The notes under the pieces were generated by a model. The model was not told where the DNA came from. It saw only the letters and a program-made list of their open reading frames with translations, and ran no database searches. This document shows, piece by piece, positions 11,675 to 20,650 of a stretch of 64,000 nt of DNA. The stretch is from Balaenoptera acutorostrata (Eukaryota; Chordata; Mammalia; Artiodactyla; Balaenopteridae). The stretch's first letter is position 1; each line of letters opens with the position of its first letter. Location: the NCBI RefSeq assembly GCF_949987535.1, contig NC_080079.1:49711000-49774999 (forward strand), in the 5' to 3' direction. The position numbers were made by a program, and so were the translations under genes.

Positions 11675-12440
11675 ATGCAACTCGTTCATTCAGCTGACAT
11701 TTACTGAGTCCTTTCTGAGTACTCACTGAAGCCCTGTACCAGCGCTTCTCTAAATGTGGCCACCAGACCGGCAGCATCACCTCTATGAAGATTTGAAGTC
11801 AGAAATGCAAATTCTCAGGTCCCACCCAGATTTCCTCATCAGAAACCCTGGATAGGGGGTCTCCAGCACTGTGCTTTAACAGGCCCTTACAGCTGATTCT
11901 GATGCACCCTTAAGTTTGACAGCCACTGCCCTACAGCATGCTCAGCGCTGGGGATGGAGGACAAAGGGGATCACAGGGAAATAAAAAGAGAATTGAAAGT
12001 GCAGGAAAGAAAAGAAAGGTAACAAGGTAGCAAAGCAGGCATAAGCCAGGTTAGCAAGTTTGTCTTCCTTGAAATGTATATGTTGGACATTTAGAAAGAG
12101 CTTCTTGAGAACTGTGTTAAGGGTGGATTGGAAGGAATCCAGGTTAGAATTAGACCAATTAGGAGGCTGGTGCAGTAATAGTCCAGACAAAAGATGGTGA
12201 GAGTCTGAATTAGGGAAAGCACGGTGGGAAGGGCAGGGGGTGGCTGGATTTGAGAAAAACTAGGTAAATGCGTACTCACTGGTGGGGTAGACATCTCAAA
12301 TGAGTCCCAGGTTTCTGGCGTGGAGACTGGGTGGTGGTGATGTCATTTTTTGGAGCACGGAACAGGAGTGAGTTTGGAAGAATCAGTAATGAGTTCAGTT
12401 TGGGACATGGTGAGTTTGAGCTGCCCTTGGAACTTTCAGA
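11675..12440 (-). mobile_element. L2-like LINE 3' part, antisense, split by MER20
   Basis: TTCATTCAGCTGACATTTAC at 11687 begins the antisense 3' end. After the MER20 it resumes with CAGCGCTGGGGATGGAGGAC. AGGAGGCTGGTGCAGTAATA, GTCCCAGGTTTCTGG and GGGACATGGTGAGTTTGAG then follow in the order of the abundant mammalian L2-type LINE. Very diverged and non-coding. Confidence 0.55.
11740..11938 (-). mobile_element. MER20 (hAT-Charlie DNA transposon)
   Basis: Recognised by AGAAATGCAAATTCTCAGGT, TGTGCTTTAACAGGCCC and TGATTCTGATGCACCC, with near-inverted ends CAGCGCTTCTC and CAGCCACTG. It is non-autonomous and encodes nothing. Flanking octamers CCCTGTAC and CCCTACAG are a possible decayed 8-bp target duplication. 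MER20 copies are known to act as regulatory elements in some tissues; nothing here shows that directly. Confidence 0.85.
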
Positions 12441-13539
12441 TTGAAATGCAGGTCTGGCGCCAGAGGAGATGGGGCTGGAGGTGTAGAGGGAGGTGGGAAG
12501 GACTCCCTGGGGAGGCTCAGGGATAGACAGAGTGGGGACCCAGGCTGGGCCTTAATGTAAGCACAGCCCCTGAGACCATTGCACGTCACTGAATTGACTC
12601 TGGCTTGAGTTCAACGATGGGAAATGATCAGGGAGGTCATGCATGGAGGCTGGAGAGCAAGGCTCTGCTGCTCTGGTTGGGTGGAGCCAAGGGGAAGGCA
12701 AGGCTCAGTGTGAGTCAGGGCAGCAGGGCTGCAGGAAGCTCACTGCCGCTGCTCCCTGTATCCACAGAGGTAGAACCGCTAGAACGAGGGCACCGGGTCT
12801 CCTCCGGGCTGCTCAGACCCCACAGAGGCGGTGCCTCTAGAAGAGCCTGGGAGGGAAAGAGAAGGGCCCGGAACCCGTCCGGTGGTAGTGTTTGGGTGGA
12901 TCATTCCGCCTGCAGAGCGGGGGTGAAGGGAGGGAACAGGTGCATTTCTTTCCTGGTGGCACTTCATCTGGGCGGCTCTATAGCTCCTGGAGAGAGAGAG
13001 CCAGAGGAGGGGGCTGCCAAGGCTTAGAAGGGGCTTTCTGACTTCAGAGCTGCAGCTCCTCCCAGAGGCCCCTCCCCTAGGGTTGTCTTGGGAAGCTGGA
13101 CTTCATTTGGGGGATAATGCAGAAGGGGCCCTTCCCATGGGAGCTGAGTCCGATGGACCTTGAAAATCCCCACAGCACTGAGATGGGGGTGACTCTGTGA
13201 CTCATTCTCCAGGCAACTGTACTGGGTATTAGTCGGTGAGGCGGACAGGTCATGGCCTTGGTCATGGCGGTCATGGACAGGCCACTTGGCTGAGAGGACA
13301 CCTTGAGACATCTTTCCCTGGATGGAGGGTGGTGAGGGTTTCAGACTTGCTTCTATTTTCCTTTCATTCATCTGCCTCTTTGTTATGGTTCTGGTTCTTG
13401 GGAGGGTGGGTCTTTTTATTAAAAGGAAATCAGAAGCTGGGAGGTAAGCCTCCTGTGACTATTTTGAGGATGAAGATGGTGGGCACAGGCAATACCAGAG
13501 CCATTCATACAACTTTGAGGTGAACGTGCTAAGTGACAG
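12441..13539. other. No recognised feature
   Basis: GC-rich sequence with overlapping frames on both strands. A short triple repeat of GGTCATGG occurs at 13249-13276. Confidence 0.5.
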
Positions 13540-14300
13540 CATGTGATACAAGGATGGTCCAGGGCAAGTCAGGAGCCTGGAGCCCTGGTAGAACAGGTGC
13601 TGGGCAGACCTGCAGATGCGCATATGTCACAGTTCCCATATTCGGCACCTACAGTCTGGTGGTGATGAAAGACAGATAGACATGGGAAGCAGCAGGCAGA
13701 AAGTGTGGTATTAGGGTTGGGGCAGTGGATGGGTGGGGTGGGCACAGAAAGTAGGTGCAGGGTTCAGGACAGCTCTCTGGATGTTGTCTGATAATTGATG
13801 AATAAATAAAGGAGGGAAGAACCTTCCAAGCCACGAAGCAGATGGTGTTGAGATGTGGAGGTGGCGGAGCCCTCATGCAGGTTCGAGGAGTTTCCAGTGG
13901 TTCATCATGACTGGAGTAGCAAAGGGGAGGCCGGGAGCGGTGGGAGATAGGCTGGGGCTAAGCAAGGGCCAAGCCAAAGGGACTTGCATGGTGCCCTGAG
14001 GGGCTTCGCTCTACTTGGTTGGAGACAAGAGCCCTTAAATGACTTTACGCAGGGAAGTGGTGCCTTATGCATTTTGGCAAGACTGCTTCAGTAGCAGTGG
14101 TCTGGAGGATGTGTGATAAAGGTACGATTAGGCCAGTGGAAATGGGTTGGGAGTGGAGAGGACGGCCAGCGAGATAGGAGGTAGGGCCAGTGGGACTCTG
14201 GAGCTGAATGGCGAAAGCATCTCCTCACGTGAATAAACTGGCCTGGAAGATTAGAGAACTCCAGTCCCTCAGTGGTAGAGGTGAGCCCTGGGGCTCCATC
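13540..14300 (-). mobile_element. L2-like LINE, antisense
   Basis: TACAGTCTGGTGGTGATGAA with a following AGACAGATAGACA, a purine-rich middle and AAGACTGCTTCAGTAGCAGT keep the antisense L2-like order seen at 11.7-12.4 kb. Strongly diverged, so boundaries are approximate. Confidence 0.45.
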
Positions 14301-14309
14301 CCCGGGTAT

Positions 14310-14410
14310 GACTCTGAGGCAGGTGTTAGTCAATGAGTGAGTTGCCCAAGGTCACAGTGTTGAAAGTAGAGCTGTGACTCCAACCTGGATGTCACTGATC
14401 CCATGAATCA
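14310..14410 (-). mobile_element. MIR SINE fragment
   Basis: GAGTTGCCCAAGGTCACAGT followed by GTAGAGCTGTGACTCCAACC is the antisense MIR core. Confidence 0.7.
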
Positions 14411-14465
14411 TGACGTTTTCCACTCATTCCACAATCCTCCCCGTGTTCTAGCTCTAAAACATAGC

Positions 14466-14468
<3 letters not shown>

Positions 14469-14510
<42 letters not shown>
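14469..14510. repeat. (AC)21 microsatellite
   Basis: Uninterrupted AC dinucleotide tract of 42 bases; likely length-polymorphic. Confidence 0.97.
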
Positions 14511-14512
<2 letters not shown>

Positions 14513-14734
14513 CATTTAATACGTTCAACAATTAGCTCTGTTTGAACCAGGAGACCCATCAGTGATGGACTTGGTTGAGGGGACAGCTCATGACCACAGA
14601 GTCACCCAGTACACCTGCCTCCCTGCGGCCACAGGAAGCCAGCCCCACTGGCCCAGGGAGCACCTCCTGGCAGGGAAAGGTGAGGGGCAGGGTCATGTGC
14701 TCAAGCCTTCGAGGAGGCTGCAGGTGGGCTTCCA

Positions 14735-14920
14735 GGCAGAAGGACATGGCTGAGTTTGTCTGGGTAAGTGATCGTGCGCCCATCTCCATCTCCTCGGCTG
14801 TAAAGTGGAAGGAGAACCCGAGAATACCAATCTCGCAGAGTCGGTGTGGGTGTGACATGGGAAGGATCGGGCCGCACGATTGGCATGGTACCTGACACGG
14901 CAGGTGCTCCCGAAGTGGCC
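14735..14920 (+). mobile_element. MIR SINE, sense
   Basis: CATCTCCTCGGCTGTAAAGT and the following GGTACCTGACACGGCAGGTGC follow the sense MIR order (ctcatctgtaaaatggg, then gtgcctggcacatagtaggtgc). Unusually CpG-rich for a MIR. Confidence 0.6.
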
Positions 14921-15497
14921 GGGTTCATCAGCATCGGCATCAGCGGCCGCCACCTCCTCTCATCATCACTGTCGTCAGCATCATTGCCATCATTAACCTC
15001 CCCGCCTCCTTGCCTTCGCAGCCTGGCCAGGCTGTCCGTGCCTGCTCTCCGTGTAAGCCCGGAGACAGGGACTGGGAGGACCGGTAATGAATACAAATCA
15101 CTCCCCGGACACTGAAGAGGATGTCGTTAGCATCTCGGCCTCCCAGCGGTAACTGTCCTCATTACCTCCTGAGCAGCTGCTGTCAGAGCGCGGGAGCAGA
15201 GGCTTGATGAAGACAGATGATGCCTGCTCGGCCCGGCCTTCGCCTGGGGTGATGCTGTGCGAAAGCGGGGACAAGCACTTAACCAGAGTTCTGCTCTTTG
15301 CCAGAGCTGAGTGACTGCAGGCAGGTGCTAAGTGCAATTTCAATAAAATGTTCAGTCAATAAGGACAGTTGACAAGGATGTTACAAGCACCCCGTCCAAG
15401 TTTTCAACAGAATTCTGAAGGCAACTTGGAGGCCTGAGGAAGTGTGATAATTTCTTAAGTTTCTCTGCAAAAACAAGTAAAAGGAATTCTTTTTTCT
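14921..15497. other. CpG-moderate unique sequence
   Basis: Starts with an interrupted (ATC)n stretch at about 14927-14996, then unique sequence with several retained CpGs (TCAGAGCGCGGGAGC near 15183). No exon or promoter can be proved. Could be conserved non-coding DNA. Confidence 0.35.
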
Positions 15498-15853
15498 AAA
15501 GCTTATTTATTTTTGGGCTTCCCTGGTGGCACAGTGATTAAGAATCCTCCTGCCAGTGCAGGGGACACGGGTTCGAGCCCTGGTCCGGGAAGATCCCACA
15601 TGTTGCAGAGCAACTATGCCCACGAGCCACAACTACTGAGCCCGCGTGCCACAACTACTGAAGCCTGCGTGCCTAGAGCCCATGCTCCGCAACAAGAGAA
15701 GCCGCCACAGTGAGAAGCCTGCGCACCGCAACCCCTGCTCGCTGCAACTAGAGAAAGCCCGCAGTGCAGCAATGAAGACCCAAAGCAGCCAAAAATAAAT
15801 AATAAATAAATAAATAAATAAATAAATAAACAAAAATAAAGCTTATTTATTTT
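15498..15853 (+). mobile_element. CHR-type SINE with 16-bp target duplication
   Basis: The body starts GGGCTTCCCTGGTGGCACAG at about 15515. The head keeps a B box GGTTCGAGCCC and is followed by GGTCCGGGAAGATCCCACAT and the repeated CCACAACTACTGA blocks. The end is an (ATAA)n tail. Direct copies of AAAGCTTATTTATTTT at 15498-15513 and 15838-15853 flank it. The head derives from a tRNA gene and in an active copy would drive RNA polymerase III; it is not itself a tRNA gene. Cetartiodactyl-specific. Confidence 0.95.
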
Positions 15854-16779
15854 CACTTTTGTGATTTAAAAATGAGATGATTAGAAGATCAGCAAATATG
15901 TCCGTCTCATCCTCACAATGGCCCTTGTCACATAAATATGTGAAGTACTTAGCACGGGGCTGTCATGCTCACCTTTTGAGGGAGTACCCCAAGTGACCAT
16001 AGTCAAAAGCCAAGGGATGTAGATCCCTGGGCTTGAACAGGAAAATCAGGACCCGTGGGTCCCCAAACTTAGAAGCCAGAACTTCCCCCCATGTCTGGCC
16101 CATCATCCAGCCATGTCTGGGCAGGAGCAAGAAGGAGGTAAGGCCCAGATCTGTCCTGTCCACACATCCTTAGGCTCAGGGAGTTAAGCCTCAGGAATTA
16201 AAAAAAATATCCGAGGCCCCAAGACTCCTGTAGGACTGGCAGGTGTATGGGAGCCCTGCAGGGGTGCAGGTGAGCGGCACTGCCCTATTCAGCCACCCTT
16301 CTGCCCAGGTCAGTCTCAACACCATACCTGCACAACCCCACCCAGTGGGCAACCCCTGTTCATCCTGCTCTGGGACAATGACAAGCCACCACAGGCTCGC
16401 TTTCTTGGTTCCTTGACTTGGTCTCAGGCCCTCCAGGGATTTGGACCTCCCACCCATCTCCTCCCGTGGCTGGTACCCATGGGTGAGGCTGCTCATCTTC
16501 AAGCTGACTGGCACCTTCCAAGCCCATCCTTCCCCTCATCATTCCACATATGATTGAAAATTCTACTTTCATTTCTGAAACCCACTTGGTAGCCCAGGAA
16601 TTTGACTGTACTTCCCAAGAAGCCAGGACTTAGGTCAAGAGGCTTCCCTGGGCCTGAGAAGTCACTAGGGAGGCCCTGGCTGGGAGTTGAGTGAGGGTGG
16701 GCATAGGACAGTTCCAGCCACATCTGGGTGGCAGCCAATTTCTGAGGTTCTAGAACAAGTGGTGTCACTCCTTGAGAGG
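15854..16779. other. No recognised feature
   Basis: Single-copy-looking sequence. Frames of up to 107 residues on the minus strand have no known domain. Confidence 0.5.
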
Positions 16780-16940
16780 AAGTGTGGGCTAGTGGAAAGG
16801 CACTGTCTGTTCAGTCCAGAGGAGCTAGGAATGAATCCCAGATCTGCCTGTTACTATTAGTGTCACTCTGGACAAGCCATCTAATCTCTCCAAGCTCCAT
16901 TTCTTCACAGACCTGAGTCAACTTCAGTAGAAATTGAATT
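16780..16940 (+). mobile_element. MIR SINE, sense
   Basis: GTGTGGGCTAGTGGAAAGGC, GAATCCCAGATCTGCCTGTT, CTCTGGACAAGCCATCTAAT and CTCTCCAAGCTCCATTTCTT follow the sense MIR order from its tRNA-like head to the core. Confidence 0.75.
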
Positions 16941-17993
16941 TATTGGAAGAGATCAGGCCAGTGACAAAGAAGCCTGGTGCACAGACTTGGAGAACAGGCA
17001 GGAATCAAGGCAGGCGTAGCCACCAAGGCCAAGGTCAGCTGGGAGGGTGTGGGTCCAGGCCACTGCTGCTGCCACGCTGACACCACTGCCCTGTGCTGCC
17101 ACCTCGGCCCTTGAGCCTTGGTGGAGGTCACTCCTGGATGGAGGAGTGTAGAGGACATGGCCTGGTGGGCACAGGGAGAAGAAAGATTGAAGAGCCATGC
17201 CTACCCTGCTCAGTTTCTATAGCGGTGGCTGTGCTCTGTGTCCCCCAAGACTCATGCAAAGGCCAGCTCTCCAAGCATGAAAGGACATTCAGAGGCTTGG
17301 CAGCCAACAGAGAGAATGAGAAACAGCTTAGTGCCAATTCATGTGCTTTCCAGGGAATCCTAGGGATTAAAGATAAGGTCTGTTGAGTTCCGGATACCCA
17401 TAAGGCCCTTTCTCCATCAACTTCCTCATGCTGAGTCTCACGGCCCATGGAGAGTCCTCTGATTTTCCCAGAGAAGACCCTGAGGGGCATTTGGCCTAGC
17501 CTTACCTACTTGGTTCGGGGTCTGAATGCCTAATACCTGGATCAGAGGGAAGAGGAAGAGGCTGATTGATTGACTGACTTTTATTTCACAAATCCAAGGG
17601 GAAGAGGAGGGACTTAGTTGCCTGGGTGATTAATTTGGGCATCTTCGGAGATAATTGGGAGGTCACTTATCTTTTGTTTTTACTCAGGATTTCCAGGGAG
17701 AAAAGCTGGAGTCAGTTACTAGACATCCTGCTGGTTTGGGAGCCATAGTTCTAGCCACCCAAACAAAAGGACAAAGGCAACTATTCACCCTCACTTTATT
17801 CTACCAAAGATGCAAAAGAAATGCCAAGTGCCAAGAGTGTGGTGGGTTTGAGGTCCGCCTCCCCTCCTTACCAGCTATGGGTTCTACTTGACTTTGCCAG
17901 GCTTCAGAGGCTTCTTTCCAAATGGAAATCAGGGTGTGGTGCCCAGGGGCACTATGAAGGTACAACAAAACCATTGTTGCAAACCTCCTGGAA
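16941..17993. other. No recognised feature
   Basis: No repeat, exon or RNA gene that I can support. A short (GATT)n-like run lies near 17,563-17,577. Confidence 0.5.
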
Positions 17994-18430
17994 CAAAAGT
18001 TGGCAAACTTTCTCTGTAAAGGGCCAGATAGTAAATATTTTAGGCTTTGTGGGCCGCACGGTCTTTGTTGCAAATACCCAACTCGGCTGCTGTAGCCTAA
18101 AAGCATACATAAATATACTGTATAGTGCAAGGAACTCTGCTCAATATTATATTATACTGTATAGTGCAAGGAACTCTGCTCTAAATGGGAAAAGAATTTG
18201 AAAAAGAATAGATACATGTATATGTATAACTGAATCACTTTGCTGTACACCTGAAACTATCACAGCATTGTTAAACAACTATACTTCAATATAAAATAAA
18301 AAGTTTAAAAAAAATAAATAAGGAAGTAAAATAAAACATAAATAAATTGACCTGGTTGTGTTCCAATAAAACTTTATTGACAGACAATGGGCTGGATTTG
18401 GTCTGCAGGCCTAGTTGGCGGAACCGGTCC
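17994..18430 (+). mobile_element. hAT-type non-autonomous DNA transposon split by an L1 tail
   Basis: The left part keeps GGCAAACTTTCTCTGTAAAG, GGGCCAGATAGTAAATATTT and TAGGCTTTGTGGGCCGCACG. The right part keeps GTTGTGTTCCAATAAAACTT and GGGCTGGATTTGGTCTGCAG. Both belong to the abundant mammalian element whose ends read CAGNGGTCNGCAAAC. The middle is interrupted at 18116-18335 by an L1 3' end. The same family recurs in opposite orientation at 57.1 kb. The family name is not certain (Charlie/Tip100 group). Confidence 0.75.
18116..18335 (+). mobile_element. Cetartiodactyl L1 3' end inserted in the hAT element
   Basis: AGAATAGATACATGTATATG, TGCTGTACACCTGAAACTAT and CTTCAATATAAAATAAAAAG are the signature of the cetartiodactyl L1 3' UTR, ending in an A-rich tail. 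ACATAAATA at 18107-18115 and 18336-18344 is a plausible target duplication. The insert carries an internal 29-base direct duplication (18114-18142 and 18153-18181). Confidence 0.85.
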
Positions 18431-19869
18431 TAGAAAATAGTATGTGCTCAATAAAGGTGAGGCTGCTTCTGTCAGAAGAAGCTCGACTGGGTCATAAAGA
18501 AGTTGAAAAACATGTTCAACAAAAGTGGGGCTTGAGAACAGGCAGGAGGAAGAGAAAGGGTCTCAGAAGTTTTCCTCAAGAATTATTGGATTACACCATA
18601 GCACATCTGCCCCAACACACCACACCGGTCATGGGCAGGCCTGCCTTGAACACTGCATCTCCTGCAGGGGTCTAGAAAGAGGCTGGAGAGTGTCCTGGGC
18701 CACTAGACGGGGGCTGGTCACATGGGTGCATTGAATGGGGATAGTCTTGGGCAGTGACTAACTATCACTACAAACTGGATGGCAGGTGCCACCACTGGGA
18801 GTCCTGACCAGAGGACAGTGGGTGGGGCAGGGGCTCTGAGCTGGACCCTTGCAGTACTACCTGGTCCTGGCAGTGACCATGCTTACTCAGGTGGGGTTAT
18901 GCCCATGTGGACCTTTTCCTGGTCCATGAGAAGTTTTGGTGTTAGTCCTGGAACACATGAACGCTTTCTGTGCAGGAACTCATGCCAGCTCTCTCATCTA
19001 GGCTGAAATTGCCAGGCCTTGACCTTAGTGGTTTCATATTTACAGCCTTTGCTTTGGAGTCAGCAGGAAGAGTCTCCTGTCCATCTGTCTGTGGCTGGGA
19101 TCTGGGGCGAGGCTGAGGGCAAGGGCTGGGAGCTAGGATGAGGCTAGAGAAAGGGCCCCAGTCGCAAGAAGGACTGAGTGAGTAGGGGAGGTAGAGGGAG
19201 ATGTGATTGATACCTGGGGGTGTTATTCACCCCTCGTGCAAGGGCTCAGCCATTGACTCGGCCCCAGGCTCTCACCTTGCACCTGCCTTCTTGGGGACAG
19301 GAGCAGAGAAGGATCATATTGATGGAGCTGCTCACAGTCTAGTGGGCTGAGAGCCTAGGAAACAGAGAACAATAGGAGGAGCTGTTCAGGGTTACATTTT
19401 GTTTTTTCCCCTGTATGTTTGGCTATTTTTCATTATTCAGAATTGCCCTTGAATTTTAATCTTTTTTTTTTTTTTTTAAATGACAGAGATATAGACGCTC
19501 AGAATTGTCCCAAACATCCTACCGGGTCATAAATGTGTTGTGATCAACATAAGAATATCCCCTCAGAGCTCCTCCCGCCCTCCTGCACTGAAAGCAGAGG
19601 GCCGTTGAAGATGGACCACTGCTGGGGGTGTTCACAGCATGTGGCCAGTCTCTGGCAGCGAGACGCTTTGTGACCCAGGCGCTGGGCCCAGATAGGAGCA
19701 CCCCTCTTCTGTACTTGCTTAAGGAAGACCTGTCATCTTTCCTGAGGCACAGCAGACTGCATCACCCTTTTATCTCTCTCTCACGGGCCTTGGCACAGTG
19801 GGCTTTCTCAGCCTGCAGCCCAGCTGTGCTCTTCGACATCCCATTAGCAGAGGGACCAAGGATGGAAGA
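18431..19869. other. No recognised feature
   Basis: Mostly single-copy-looking sequence; one poly-T run at about 19462-19477. No gene supported. Confidence 0.5.
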
Positions 19870-20345
19870 AGTCTGGTCCCCTCCCTGAAGCTTGACCCCA
19901 GAGTCTTTAATTAGTGTGTGACACCAGTGGTCCATAATTTCCGCCCAAGCCCTGCTTTGATTTCCGCAGCACAAACATGACTCAGGGACCACTGATAAGG
20001 GGCAGAGGGGACAGAGCAGAGGGCCCAGCATTTCTCGCGTCCACAGCCAAGGCATTGAATGGCTGATGTTGCTAATCCCTTAATGAGGGCCTGGCGGCTC
20101 CCGATGGCAGGGGCCAGAGAAGCGGGGATAGAGGAGCACAGCTTGGGCTGCACAGAAGCCCCAGGAATGCCTTACATTAACAAACCTAGCTCCCGGGGCA
20201 GCTGCTCCTGCCTTTTCTTGATGCTTATGGAAACTTGTGCTAATTATAGATAGCAACGTGGCTCTGGAAAGGAAGCTCTTTCTGAACTCTCATGGCCTCC
20301 AGTGATAATATTTTAGAGCTGTGACATTAACATAAACAGTCCATG
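19870..20345. promoter_or_regulatory. Candidate conserved enhancer-like block
   Basis: Free of recognisable repeats and dense in developmental transcription-factor cores: TTTAATTAG (about 19906), TGACTCA (AP-1, 19978), TGATAAGG (GATA, 19993), GCTAATCC (bicoid/OTX type, 20071), GCTAATTATAG (about 20239) and ACATAAACA near the end. Clusters like this are common in conserved non-coding enhancers. Conservation cannot be seen from one genome, so this is inference. Confidence 0.35.
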
Positions 20346-20469
20346 GTAGGTGGGCAGGATAAGTATGAGCCGGCCCAGCACAGCTTCTACACCCATGCCT
20401 GCCAGACGGATGCCCGGGGGAGGATGGTCCAACTGCGCATCAAGGTGGTTCTTAAGTGCATTTTTTTTT

Positions 20470-20650
20470 AAAGTGCATTTTTGAAACCAGACAATCTTAG
20501 GTTCAAATCCCACTTCTGCTCCTATCCACTGTGGGTGGGACCTTCGGCATATTTCTTACGGACCCGAGAGAAGGCTTCCTAATCTGTCACATGGGAGCAG
20601 TGACACGTGCCTTGCAAGGCTATCTTGAGAACTGATGAAATGGTGAAATG
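20470..20650 (+). mobile_element. MIR SINE, sense
   Basis: TTAGGTTCAAATCCCACTTC, TCTGTCACATGGGAGCAGTG and TTGAGAACTGATGAAATGGT follow the sense MIR head-to-tail order. Confidence 0.7.

Noticed and set aside
15530..15610. tRNA-like A and B boxes
   Set aside because: They belong to the CHR SINE head; no cloverleaf with a proper anticodon stem, and the body and tail are SINE.
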